Assembly (NCBI RefSeq): GCF_009828025.1
Contig: NZ_WTYA01000009.1
Span: 62,001 to 126,000 of the forward strand
Direction: 5' to 3'
Length of the DNA stretch: 64,000 nt
Origin: Qipengyuania algicida
GTDB taxonomy: Bacteria > Pseudomonadota > Alphaproteobacteria > Sphingomonadales > Sphingomonadaceae
Position numbers and translations under genes: made by a program
Shown here: positions 32,127 through 40,326 of the stretch, in pieces
Layout of the letters: every line of letters starts with the position of its first letter
How positions within the stretch are numbered: position 1 is the first letter of the stretch
The notes under the pieces: model-generated
The model's input: the letters and a program-made list of their open reading frames with translations, nothing else
Databases searched by the model: none
What the model was told of the DNA's origin: nothing

Positions 32127-32415
32127 CAGTTCGATATGTCCTGCCGCTCAAACCGGTCCTAATTTCGTCGTCAGGAGGAACTAGGTCAAGCCTCCCGTAC
32201 TTGCGATGCCTAGCAATCCAAGCTTGTTGAACCTCAGGGATGTGGGCCGGATTTCTGATGTGGGAGTTTCGCTGTGCGAAGCAGTGCATTTGGTCGGGGC
32301 CGCCGGAGAACGATCCAATCGCGCTGCCTTGGAAGTAGCAATGCGCATATGGGCCGGGGACCTTTAGGTCAGCATCTTCTTTATAAAAAAATACCATCGC
32401 TGGCTGGATGGCCAA
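32101..32415 (-). CDS. possible hypothetical protein on the minus strand
   Basis: A 104-codon open frame with protein-like composition (VPPDDEIRTG, RHRKYGRLDLV), but no clear ribosome-binding site. It overlaps antisense with the end of the preceding gene and with the antitoxin-like remnant. It may be spurious. Confidence 0.25.
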   Translation of the reverse strand: MAIQPAMVFFYKEDADLKVPGPYAHCYFQGSAIGSFSGGPDQMHCFAQRNSHIRNPAHIPEVQQAWIARHRKYGRLDLVPPDDEIRTGLSGRTYRTVNHLNRRP

Positions 32416-32505
32416 ACACCTCTCGAACGTGCCGCGCTGTCGGATGAAGGTCTTGCGTTCGTAATCGATATGACTGGTGATATTGAGGCTGGAGTTTACA
32501 TCTGA
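32368..32505 (+). pseudogene. C-terminal remnant of an Xre/MbcA/ParS-type (DUF2384) protein
   Basis: An open stretch from a TAG at 32365 to a TGA at 32503-32505, with no start codon. Its end reads HRWLDGQTPLERA, then LSDEGLAFV and IEAGVY. This resembles the C-terminal toxin-binding segment (G-x-x-P-L-E ... I-E-x-G-V) of MbcA/ParS-type antitoxins. Its stop overlaps the ATG of the next gene (TGATG), which encodes another protein of the same broad class, suggesting a decayed tandem. Confidence 0.4.
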
Positions 32506-32900
32506 TGGGCAAGCCTAAAGTTGAGTCCGAAAGTGCGAGCAGAGATAGCATCTGCCTACGTGCATTCGGCAGAATTGCAGCGCATTGGAACATGAGCGTT
32601 TCAGAGCAACGCTTACTGCTAGGAGTCGACGAAGAGGTCCTGCAGGAGTGGATGGATCATGCTCGAGCTGGGCATCAAGTCTCGCTCTCTAACAACGTTT
32701 TGGAAGGCATAGGCTGTGCCCTCTCGATCTATGCATCGCTGGTGATCCTGCTTAACCATGAGCGATCGAGAGATTGGGTGCGTGCGGCTAATCGAGCACC
32801 ACTATTTCAAGGTAAGTGCGCGATGTCCCTAATGACATCCGGAAATCGCAAGGATCTGGAAGATGTCGCTCGGTACTTGCTGGGCGAACGCTACAGATGA
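32505..32900 (+). CDS. Xre/MbcA/ParS-type antitoxin (DUF2384) without a visible toxin
   Basis: A 131-residue protein. The N-terminal helical HTH-like part (AFGRIAAHWNMSVSEQRLLLG) is followed by LSNNVLEGIGCALSIYASL. The C-terminal toxin-binding segment reads WVRAANRAPLFQGKCAM and then MTSG, with VARYLLGERYR at the end, the pattern of MbcA-type antitoxins. Partners of this family are usually RES-domain toxins (NAD phosphorylase) immediately downstream. Here the downstream DNA (32901-33175) has no RES-like reading frame and instead carries a dispersed repeat, so the antitoxin appears orphaned. It may still act as a regulator. Confidence 0.72.
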   Translation: MGKPKVESESASRDSICLRAFGRIAAHWNMSVSEQRLLLGVDEEVLQEWMDHARAGHQVSLSNNVLEGIGCALSIYASLVILLNHERSRDWVRAANRAPLFQGKCAMSLMTSGNRKDLEDVARYLLGERYR

Positions 32901-32960
32901 GAAGATCCTTTGCCAGCCGACGTCCCAACACCATCGCCTTGCTGCGTGAGCTTAAGCGTG

Positions 32961-33030
32961 ATGTCCGCTTCCCTAAACAAACGTCATTCGCGACGGCTTG
33001 TTTCATCGTCAAAACCGGTCGTTCGTTCAG
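32961..33030. repeat. dispersed imperfect repeat, copy 1
   Basis: ATGTCCGCTT at 32961-32970, then CATTCGCGAC and ACCGGTCGTTCGTTCA ending near 33030. The last two blocks recur in the same order near 33769-33813, and the first block recurs near 44823 and 48802. Confidence 0.5.
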
Positions 33031-33175
33031 GTTGCGGATTTCAGCGCTTCATGGGCCGATTTCGAGTTTTCTGCCGCTGGTAATGGAGCCGATCCTAACC
33101 TTGGTTGTGCATCCAAATCCTCTTCAAGATAGGCGCAGTAAGCGGGCCTTTACAATTGCATGGTAGATAGGCCGG

Positions 33176-33503
33176 ATGTCTCGACGTCATTCTCCTCGGC
33201 AATTCCGGCCCTAGCCGGCAACGGCGGCCGAAGGAGACTGAGACGACCTTCGAGACTGCGAAGCGATACGGGTTTGTTGCCTGCGTATCAGGCCTCGCCA
33301 TCGCATTCGGCGCGAATGCCTGGGACAATGCTTAAAAGCGTAATGCCATCCTTGAGGCATTACCACCAGGCTATAAGTACTCTGGTTGCGATGAAGTCCG
33401 TGCTGCTGGTGTTGCGCCGCTTTTCAGCTCGGAACCGGGCTTTTCCGATCGCTTAGATGGAGACGGCGATGGCATTGGCTGCGAACCATATCGAGGCCAA
33501 TAG
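33176..33503 (+). pseudogene. degenerate excalibur calcium-binding domain protein
   Basis: ATG 33176 begins MSRRHSPRQFRP and then hits TAG. A shift of frame near 33205-33212 continues with RRPKETETTFETAKRYG and a membrane segment (VACVSGLAIAF). TAA at 33333-33335 interrupts again, after which the frame gives YKYSGCDEVRAAGVAP and the signature LDGDGDGIGCEPY, stopping at 33501-33503. The latter is a textbook excalibur motif (C-x-E/D-x-R-A-A-G ... D-x-D-G-D-G-x-x-C-E). The gene thus carries at least one frameshift and one stop. It was probably a small membrane-anchored extracellular protein. Confidence 0.65.
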
Positions 33504-34119
33504 TTAGGCCGTCTTCTATCTGTCTGGTTCAAGGCTCCGGAACTGGGGCGCAAAAATTCGAAGGGAATAGTGGGCGGGCCCGAAGTTGCCAACAAAGCAA
33601 ACGTCCAAGAACGCCAACTTGGCCGTCGAAACCGGCCCTTCAATCACGCAGCGGAATATTGCCTGTCCTGGGCCGCAAGCTGCCTTCTGATTGCGTGTTA
33701 TCGATACTGGGAAAGCCAACATACAGGCGAAACAACGGGTGGATTCGCAATCGCCAACAAAGCCGACATTCGCGACACCTTGCATGGTCATCAAGACCGG
33801 TCGTTCGTTCATGCGATAGATTACTGCCCCTCCTGCGCCGTTTACGGTCAGTCCGCTTCAGTGTGCCAAAGGGGCAAGGCAGACTATCAACGTGACAACC
33901 ATCCAGCTTGCCGGCAAACGACAGAATCGATTGAGTACGCCTAAAGTCCAACTTCTTTCAAATTGTCAATCCATGGATATCGATGAAGCTGGATTGGCAC
34001 TAGAAGAAGATAGATTCGTCGCTTCAATAGCAGTGAAAAATGCGTCTCCTAGCGATGATAACCTCATCAAATGTAGAGTTGGGCTTGTAAAACGGCGAGC
34101 GATCGGAAAGTTAGCGGTC
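33504..34119. repeat. repeat-rich intergenic DNA before the LacI regulator
   Basis: No convincing gene. The segment holds two related blocks containing GCCAACAAAGC (near 33587 and 33754) and a second copy of CATTCGCGAC ... ACCGGTCGTTCGTTCA (near 33769-33813). From 33892 the LacI reading frame is open without stops and could extend that protein, but this extension shows no domain and its composition is atypical. Confidence 0.45.
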
Positions 34120-35166
34120 GTGAAAAAACCGACAATTGACGATGTGGCATCCTTAGCCGGCGTGGCCCGGACAACTGTCTCGCGAGTGCTCAACAATCAA
34201 CCAAATGTTCGCGAAACTATGCGACGTAAGGTACTACAAGCGGTAGAAACGCTCGGGTTTCAGGTAAATCTACAAGCGCGCAACCTGGCAGGGCGCAATG
34301 ACATCAGAATTTGCCTGGTCCATGCGTCAGATTTCGAAAACGAGCCAAATTCTTACTTTAGTTCAGCCCTAGAGCTGGGTGCCACTAGGGCGGCTGCTCG
34401 TCTCGGTGTACAGTTGCTCATCCATGTCGTGAATCAAAATGATTGCGAAGCAGCCAAGCAAATTATTTCACGGGTTATCAGTGATGATTGCGACGCAGTG
34501 ATCTTGACGCCCCCCTTCGCCGACGATGAGAGCTTGCTTAGGTCTCTCGCCGGCGCTGGACGACGCGTGCTTTGCGTCGCTGCGGCTCCTGACACTGCTG
34601 ATCTGGCGATGACACTGGGAATAGACGATGAGCGAGCAGGATACGATATCGGCCTTCACCTTGTATCTCGTGGGCATCGCAAATTTGGATATGTCGGCGG
34701 GCTTGAAGGCCACATTTCCGCTGAAAGCCGATATGAAGGATTTCTTCGGGCGCTTGCGTGCTCCGACATCAGCCCGGATGCGGTGGTCAAGGAAAGAGGT
34801 AATTTTACTTTCCGGTCCGGCATAGAATGCGGGCAGCGGCTACTTTCCGCCGCTCATGGCATAACCGCTCTTGTTTGCGCTAATGACGATATGGCTGCCG
34901 GAGCATTGCTGGCGGCACACAAGCTTGGACTTCAAATTCCGTCCGATGTGGCAATCACAGGTTTCGATGACACGCCTGTATCACAGATCGTTTGGCCGCC
35001 ACTTACCACCATACACCAGCCCTTACGCGCAATGGGCGAACGCGCAGTTGAACGATTATCTACCTCCACGGAAGAGACGTTGGACGAACCTGCAAGAGAG
35101 CTATGTGAGCATCATTTGATCGCTCGGGAATCCAGCGTGAGTGAGGCAATTCAGCCACACACTTGA
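34120..35166 (+). CDS. LacI family transcriptional regulator of the sugar locus
   Basis: A 348-residue repressor. The N-terminal HTH starts at once (VKKPTIDDVASLAGVARTTVSRVLNN), followed by the hinge region and a periplasmic-binding-protein-like effector domain (GIDDERAGYDIGLHLVSRGHRKFGYVGG, ANDDMAAGALLAA, ITGFDDTPVS). The GTG at 34120, with GGAAAG upstream, puts the HTH at the N terminus as in all LacI proteins; the frame stays open to 33892 and a longer form (for example ATG 33973) cannot be excluded. It precedes a TonB-receptor/glycosidase operon and a perfect 18-bp palindrome, so it most likely represses that operon until a sugar binds. Confidence 0.9.
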   Translation: MKKPTIDDVASLAGVARTTVSRVLNNQPNVRETMRRKVLQAVETLGFQVNLQARNLAGRNDIRICLVHASDFENEPNSYFSSALELGATRAAARLGVQLLIHVVNQNDCEAAKQIISRVISDDCDAVILTPPFADDESLLRSLAGAGRRVLCVAAAPDTADLAMTLGIDDERAGYDIGLHLVSRGHRKFGYVGGLEGHISAESRYEGFLRALACSDISPDAVVKERGNFTFRSGIECGQRLLSAAHGITALVCANDDMAAGALLAAHKLGLQIPSDVAITGFDDTPVSQIVWPPLTTIHQPLRAMGERAVERLSTSTEETLDEPARELCEHHLIARESSVSEAIQPHT

Positions 35167-35216
35167 TGCATCAGTACAAGGTCACTTGACCACCAAATTG
35201 AATTGTAGCATTCGGA

Positions 35217-35234
35217 ATTGGAAGCGCTTCCAAT
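35217..35234. promoter_or_regulatory. LacI-type operator, perfect 18-bp palindrome
   Basis: ATTGGAAGCGCTTCCAAT is a perfect palindrome with the central CG typical of LacI/GalR operators. It lies 51 bases after the regulator stop and about 60 bases before the TonB receptor start. TTGACC at 35186-35191 may be part of the controlled promoter. Confidence 0.75.
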
Positions 35235-35240
35235 AGTGGA

Positions 35241-35259
35241 CGCCGGCAGTTCGCCGGCG
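35241..35259 (+). promoter_or_regulatory. hairpin in the 5' leader of the TonB receptor gene
   Basis: CGCCGGC-AGTTC-GCCGGCG, a perfect 7-bp GC stem between the LacI operator and the ribosome-binding site. It may stabilise the transcript; no T run follows. Confidence 0.35.
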
Positions 35260-35295
35260 GGCAGGAAACAAGCCAGCGATCAGGGAGGAAATCTG

Positions 35296-38172
35296 ATGTC
35301 GACCGAGGTCAAATCTGTTTTGAGCGTCAAACGGGCTGCGCGGCGTTGCCCTTTCGGGCTGACTGCAGCGTCAGTCTTTGCCTTCGCTGCAATTCTCCCA
35401 ACGTCGGCGGTCGCTCAGGAGGCCGGCAGCGCAAAGTCGCCTGGCGATCACTCCCAATCCACCGATGCCCGTATCGCTGCGAAGGCCAAAACGACCACTG
35501 CTGATGGCAATGAGCAAAGCTCTGCTCCGACCGAACCCAGCAATGAAATTGTGGTGACCGGATTCCGGCAGTCAATCGCCAACGCAATCGATCTAAAACG
35601 TTCCAACGACAGCATTGTCGAGGCAGTAACGGCAGAAGAAATCGGCAAGCTGCCCGACGCTTCGATCGCAGAATCTATCGCGCGTCTGCCGGGCATTGCT
35701 GCGCAGCGCGTTGGTGGACGGGCCGAAATTATTTCAGTGCGCGGGTTCCCGCCCGCGTTCACGAACGTGTTGCTGAATGGACGCGTTCAAGCCAGTTCCA
35801 ACTACAACCGGGCTGTAGAATTCGATCAATACCCGTCCGAACTTCTGTCCTCGGTGGTGGTCTACAAAACGCCAGATGCCGATATTTCCAGCATGGGACT
35901 TGCCGGAACGGTCGACCTTCGAACCATCCGCCCGCTTGCCTATGGCAAGCGCACGATCGCGGTGAACATTCGCGGTCAGTATGACGAGGGCGGCGGTCGC
36001 AACGCCGACATGCCAAAATGGGGCGGTCGCGGCAGTATCAGCTATATTGATCAGAACAAGGACGGCACGCTGGGCTGGGTGATCGGCTATGCCCATCTCG
36101 ATGCGCCCAGCCATACCGACCATACCAAGAATTGGTTCTATGATACCTACGGCGGCACCACCAATCTGCTGTCCGGGCAGGAAGTCTTCGCGACCAACAA
36201 CCGCGATATCCGCGATGGCGTAATGGCGACGTTGGAATGGCAGCCGAGCGACACGGTCCACAGTACCCTCGATCTCTATTACTCGCGTTTCAAGCAGCGC
36301 ACCATCAATCGCGGCGCGCAATGGTATTCCGACCAATATGTCGATGACGGAACCTTCAGCAACGTCCAGAGCCAAACTATCGGCGGGACGGACTTTGGTG
36401 TCTCGGGTCATTTTGACAACGCCGTCCCGATCATTCGCAATGACAACAACCGCCGCGATGACGAGCTATTTGCGATCGGCTGGAACGGCGAATTCAAAAT
36501 GGACGATCGCACGACGTTCGTCGCCGATCTGAGCTATTCGTCTAACAAGCGCGACGAGACCTATCTCGAAACCTACCAGGGTTACGGCGCCGGACCGTAT
36601 CAGACGCGCACTACCGACGGGTATGATTTCTCGATCCCACAGAATGGCTTTCCTCAGTTCACCGGCTTCGGGCTCGATTATGCTGACGCCAGCCAGGTGA
36701 CGCTGGGCGATCGTGCGCCTTGGGGCGGGTGGGGCCATGACGGATTGCTCAAATCGCCGCATGTCAAGGAATCGGTCGGCGCGATCGATCTGGGGCTGAA
36801 GCGCGAATTCGGCGGCGTCATCAGCGATATCGATATTGGTATCAATTACACCCATCGCCGTAAGACCAAGACTGTGACGGAACTCGACCTGTTCCTGAAG
36901 AACGACCGCGAGCAAGTTCCCATCGATCCGCAATACCTTGTGTCGCCGACATCACTTGACTTCGCTGGTATGGGCAGTGTTCTGGCTTTCAACCTGCCGG
37001 CGGCGTTCAGCAACTATTACGACGAAGTCCAACTCCAGGACATCAATCATTTCGACAAGGCCTGGGGCATTACGGAGGATCTCGTCACGCTCAGGGCCAA
37101 GGCCAATATCAGAGCGGGCAAACTGCATGGGAACGTCGGGGTGCAGGCGGTGATCGAAAATCAGTCGTCTGACGGCTTGCGAATTTTCGATACGACGTCG
37201 CCACCAACAATCTCGCCAGTTCAAATCAGCGATCGTTACACCGATGTCTTACCCAGCCTGAACCTGATCTACGACCTCAACAGCGCGATGCGTCTGCGCT
37301 TTGCCGCTGCCAAGGTCATGGCTCGCCCCAATATGGACGACATGCGAGCCAATCTGCTACCCAGCTTCAACAGTTCGGTCTGTGCAGGCTCTCCTGGTTG
37401 TACGCCAGGCCAGGAGGTTCATCCCTGGTCAGCGAGTGGCGGCAATCCCTACCTCCAACCTTGGCGGGCGAAGGAAATTAACCTCGCACTCGATTGGTAT
37501 GGCGGCAAGGCGACCTATATTAGCGTCACGAGCTTCTATGTCTGGCTCGACAACTACATCTATACGCAGGCGCTGCCCTACGACTTTACCGGTCTTCCTG
37601 AACCCGCAACTGCATCATCTATCCCGTCCAACGTAATCGTTAGCCCGGAAGGTACACTGACCGCGCCTGCAAATGGACAGGGTGGTTATGCCAGAGGAAT
37701 CGAAATGTCGGCCTCGTTGGAGTTCGGCAAGCTAACCCGACTGCTTGATGGGTTTGGCTTCACTGGTAGTGTAGCCTATACTGATGCGTCGCTCGATAAG
37801 GCTGCTGCATCGCAGGTCGGCAACCTGCCAGGCCTTTCTGACTGGGTCTATAACCTGACCGGCTATTACGAAAAGAACGGTTTTCAGGCGCGGGCTAGTT
37901 ATCGTTATCGCTCTGGGTTCAAGGGAGAAGTTGTCTCCTTGTTCACAAATCTGGGTTATCCTTATATCCTCGCCGACAAGCAGCTTGATGCTCAAATCGG
38001 ATACACGTTCCCGGACAATTCAAATCTGGCAGGCCTTGGCGTCCAGCTTCAAGTGAGCAATGTGCTCAATTCACCTTATCGCACCAGCTATACAGTAAAT
38101 GGCACACAGATGCTGGAAACCTATGAAGAGTATGGACGGGAATGGCTGCTCGGACTGAGCTACAAATTCTGA
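35296..38172 (+). CDS. TonB-dependent receptor for a carbohydrate
   Basis: Outer-membrane active transporter of 958 residues. A signal peptide ends in AVAQ near residue 40. A TonB-box-like region (NEIVVTGFR) precedes the plug domain ([28 protein letters not shown] split over residues 105-140). The rest is a 22-strand barrel ending in an aromatic residue (GLSYKF). The plug matches the TonB-dependent receptor subfamily of Xanthomonas/Caulobacter/sphingomonads (TIGR01782-like) that sits in carbohydrate loci. The start at 35296 has GGAGGA 7 bases upstream; the longer frame from 35218 would overlap the operator. It is the first gene of the locus controlled by the LacI protein. Confidence 0.93.
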   Translation: MSTEVKSVLSVKRAARRCPFGLTAASVFAFAAILPTSAVAQEAGSAKSPGDHSQSTDARIAAKAKTTTADGNEQSSAPTEPSNEIVVTGFRQSIANAIDLKRSNDSIVEAVTAEEIGKLPDASIAESIARLPGIAAQRVGGRAEIISVRGFPPAFTNVLLNGRVQASSNYNRAVEFDQYPSELLSSVVVYKTPDADISSMGLAGTVDLRTIRPLAYGKRTIAVNIRGQYDEGGGRNADMPKWGGRGSISYIDQNKDGTLGWVIGYAHLDAPSHTDHTKNWFYDTYGGTTNLLSGQEVFATNNRDIRDGVMATLEWQPSDTVHSTLDLYYSRFKQRTINRGAQWYSDQYVDDGTFSNVQSQTIGGTDFGVSGHFDNAVPIIRNDNNRRDDELFAIGWNGEFKMDDRTTFVADLSYSSNKRDETYLETYQGYGAGPYQTRTTDGYDFSIPQNGFPQFTGFGLDYADASQVTLGDRAPWGGWGHDGLLKSPHVKESVGAIDLGLKREFGGVISDIDIGINYTHRRKTKTVTELDLFLKNDREQVPIDPQYLVSPTSLDFAGMGSVLAFNLPAAFSNYYDEVQLQDINHFDKAWGITEDLVTLRAKANIRAGKLHGNVGVQAVIENQSSDGLRIFDTTSPPTISPVQISDRYTDVLPSLNLIYDLNSAMRLRFAAAKVMARPNMDDMRANLLPSFNSSVCAGSPGCTPGQEVHPWSASGGNPYLQPWRAKEINLALDWYGGKATYISVTSFYVWLDNYIYTQALPYDFTGLPEPATASSIPSNVIVSPEGTLTAPANGQGGYARGIEMSASLEFGKLTRLLDGFGFTGSVAYTDASLDKAAASQVGNLPGLSDWVYNLTGYYEKNGFQARASYRYRSGFKGEVVSLFTNLGYPYILADKQLDAQIGYTFPDNSNLAGLGVQLQVSNVLNSPYRTSYTVNGTQMLETYEEYGREWLLGLSYKF

Positions 38173-38184
38173 TCTCTTCTTAAA

Positions 38185-38227
38185 GGGACCCGATCCGTTG
38201 CTTATCGGGCGGTTCAAATCGGGTCCC
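38185..38227 (+). promoter_or_regulatory. intercistronic stem-loop between receptor and GH3 genes
   Basis: A perfect 10-bp stem (GGGACCCGAT at 38185-38194 pairing with ATCGGGTCCC at 38218-38227) with a 23-base loop starts 13 bases after the receptor stop. No T run follows, so it looks like a message-stabilising or attenuating element rather than a simple terminator. Confidence 0.5.
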
Positions 38228-38272
38228 AAAATTGTCTTAGATATTGCCCGCAATCCAGCGAAAGGTCTGAAC

Positions 38273-40282
38273 TTGCCCGTCGTGCGAAACTCAAGGCTGC
38301 GTGTTTCCCTTCTTCCACTCGCGCTGCTGGTATTGGGCTCTACACCTGCCAGTCTGGCTTCGGTTCCTGAGTGGACCGCAGCGCAACGATCCGTGATAGC
38401 GGCATGGCCTCCGCGCTCTACCACTACGACTAAAAGTCGGTTGAGTACTGCCGACGAGGAGCGGATCGCCAAGATTGTTGCCGGGATGACCCTCGAACAG
38501 AAGATTGGGCAGATGACCCAACCCGAAATTCGCTGGATTACACCGGATCAGGTGCGCCAATATTATATCGGCTCAGTGCTTAATGGTGGTGGGTCTTGGC
38601 CTGAAATGAATAAGCATGCGTCGCTCTCCGACTGGACCAGACTGACAAAATCGTATGCTACCGCGGCGATGGAAACCGATATGCCCACGCATATACCGCT
38701 ACTTTGGGGAATCGATGCGGTACACGGCAACAACAATGTGATGGGTTCGACGCTTTATCCCCACAATATCGGGTTGGGAGCAGCGCATGATCCTGAACTC
38801 CTGTTCCGCATTGGTCGGGCGACAGCGCGGGCGGTTCGTGCAATCGGTGCAAGCTGGGCGTTCGCCCCTACCGTCGCCGTCTCGCGTGATGCACGGTGGG
38901 GACGGGCTTACGAAAGTTTTTCAAGCGATCCCGTTGAGGTTGCAAAAGACGGTGCGGCTGTCGTCCGCGGACTGCAGGGATCGATTTCCGGACCTGACGA
39001 CGTACTGGCAACGGCCAAGCATTTTGTCGGCGATGGCGGCACGGCTCGAGGTCAGGACCAAGGGGACAACCTGGCCACTGCGAATGCACTCGCCCGTGTC
39101 GATGGGGCAGGATATTATGCCGCGCTCGACGCGGGCGTCCAGACCGTCATGGTGTCCTATTCGAGTTGGACCGATGGTGGCAAAATTCCGTTTGGCAAAA
39201 TGCACGGTGACAGAACGCTGGTCACCGGGGTGCTGAAGGACAGGCTTCATTTTGACGGGTTAGTCGTGTCCGACTGGAATGCGATCGAGCAGGTCCCAGG
39301 CTGTACGGTGGATCATTGCCCGCAAGCCGTGAATGCGGGAATCGACGTATTCATGGTGTCCGAGAAATGGAAGGAATTCATCGCCAACACCGTAGCGGAT
39401 GTGCGCGCGGGAAGAATTCCCATGAGCCGAATAAATAATGCCGTGACCCGCATCCTGAGGGTCAAAATGCGTGCTGGCCTCTTCGATCACCCGGTTGCAT
39501 CCAGCCCGCTCACTGGCGATCAAGCCGCCCTGACTGATCGCCCCTTGGCCCGCGAAGCAGCGCGTAAATCCGTGGTTCTGCTGAAGAACAATTCGTTCAA
39601 GACCAGCGCATCGCCGATCTTGCCTCTGCGCGTTGGCAAGCGCATTCTGGTCGTAGGCGGCGGAGCTGACAGCTTTGCCGAACAGACCGGGGGCTGGTCG
39701 CTTACCTGGCAAGGTGACGATAACGTCAATGCCGATTTCACCACTGGTGAAACGTTGCTGGCAGGGCTGAGGCGGGTCTATGGCGCTGCCAACGTTACCT
39801 ATTCACCCGATGGCACGGCTCTCGCAAAGGCGCAGTACGATGCCGTGATCGCAGTAATTGGCGAAACACCCCATGCTGAATACAAGGGTGACGTGCGATG
39901 GCCTGCTCCGCTTGCCGAATCCGCAAGCTATCCTGAACAGCTCAAGCTGCTGAAGCGAGTATCAGGCAAGGGAGTTCCGGTGGTGACTGTGCTCTATTCG
40001 GGGCGCCCGACATACACTAGCGATATAATCAATCGCTCTACAGCCTTTGTCGCCGGGTTCCTTCCCGGCAGTGAAGCCGGAGCGCTTGCTGACCTTCTCG
40101 CCGGAAGAAAAGGTCTGGACTTCAGCGGTCGACTCTCATTTGCATGGCCTAATACTGCCTGTCCCACAGGTGGTGAACTTGCCAGCGAAACACTGTTCAA
40201 ACGCGACTACGGCCTGAGCTATCACCATGGCGGCACTGTCCATCATCTGGCAGAATTGTCAGTACCTCGATCTTGCCCCTAA
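38273..40282 (+). CDS. glycoside hydrolase family 3 beta-glucosidase
   Basis: Secreted exo-beta-glucosidase of about 669 residues. A signal peptide (SLLPLALLVLGSTPASLA) leads into the GH3 N-terminal barrel with WGIDAVHGNNN near residue 150, KHFVGDGGT near residue 250 and the nucleophile Asp in LVVSDWNA near residue 330. The C-terminal alpha/beta sandwich carries ESAS and the final YGLSY element. It resembles beta-1,4/1,3-glucan glucohydrolases. TTG 38273 has an AAAGGT ribosome-binding site; a TTG at 38198 lies inside the hairpin, and GTG 38282 is another choice. It would release glucose in the periplasm from imported oligosaccharides. Confidence 0.92.
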   Translation: MPVVRNSRLRVSLLPLALLVLGSTPASLASVPEWTAAQRSVIAAWPPRSTTTTKSRLSTADEERIAKIVAGMTLEQKIGQMTQPEIRWITPDQVRQYYIGSVLNGGGSWPEMNKHASLSDWTRLTKSYATAAMETDMPTHIPLLWGIDAVHGNNNVMGSTLYPHNIGLGAAHDPELLFRIGRATARAVRAIGASWAFAPTVAVSRDARWGRAYESFSSDPVEVAKDGAAVVRGLQGSISGPDDVLATAKHFVGDGGTARGQDQGDNLATANALARVDGAGYYAALDAGVQTVMVSYSSWTDGGKIPFGKMHGDRTLVTGVLKDRLHFDGLVVSDWNAIEQVPGCTVDHCPQAVNAGIDVFMVSEKWKEFIANTVADVRAGRIPMSRINNAVTRILRVKMRAGLFDHPVASSPLTGDQAALTDRPLAREAARKSVVLLKNNSFKTSASPILPLRVGKRILVVGGGADSFAEQTGGWSLTWQGDDNVNADFTTGETLLAGLRRVYGAANVTYSPDGTALAKAQYDAVIAVIGETPHAEYKGDVRWPAPLAESASYPEQLKLLKRVSGKGVPVVTVLYSGRPTYTSDIINRSTAFVAGFLPGSEAGALADLLAGRKGLDFSGRLSFAWPNTACPTGGELASETLFKRDYGLSYHHGGTVHHLAELSVPRSCP

Positions 40283-40326
40283 ACCGGTAGAGATTGTCGC
40301 AACGCCCGGAACGAGCAATAGGCAGT

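Noticed and set aside
32901-33175. RES-domain toxin downstream of the DUF2384 antitoxin
   Set aside because: The open frame there shows no RES motifs and overlaps a dispersed repeat.
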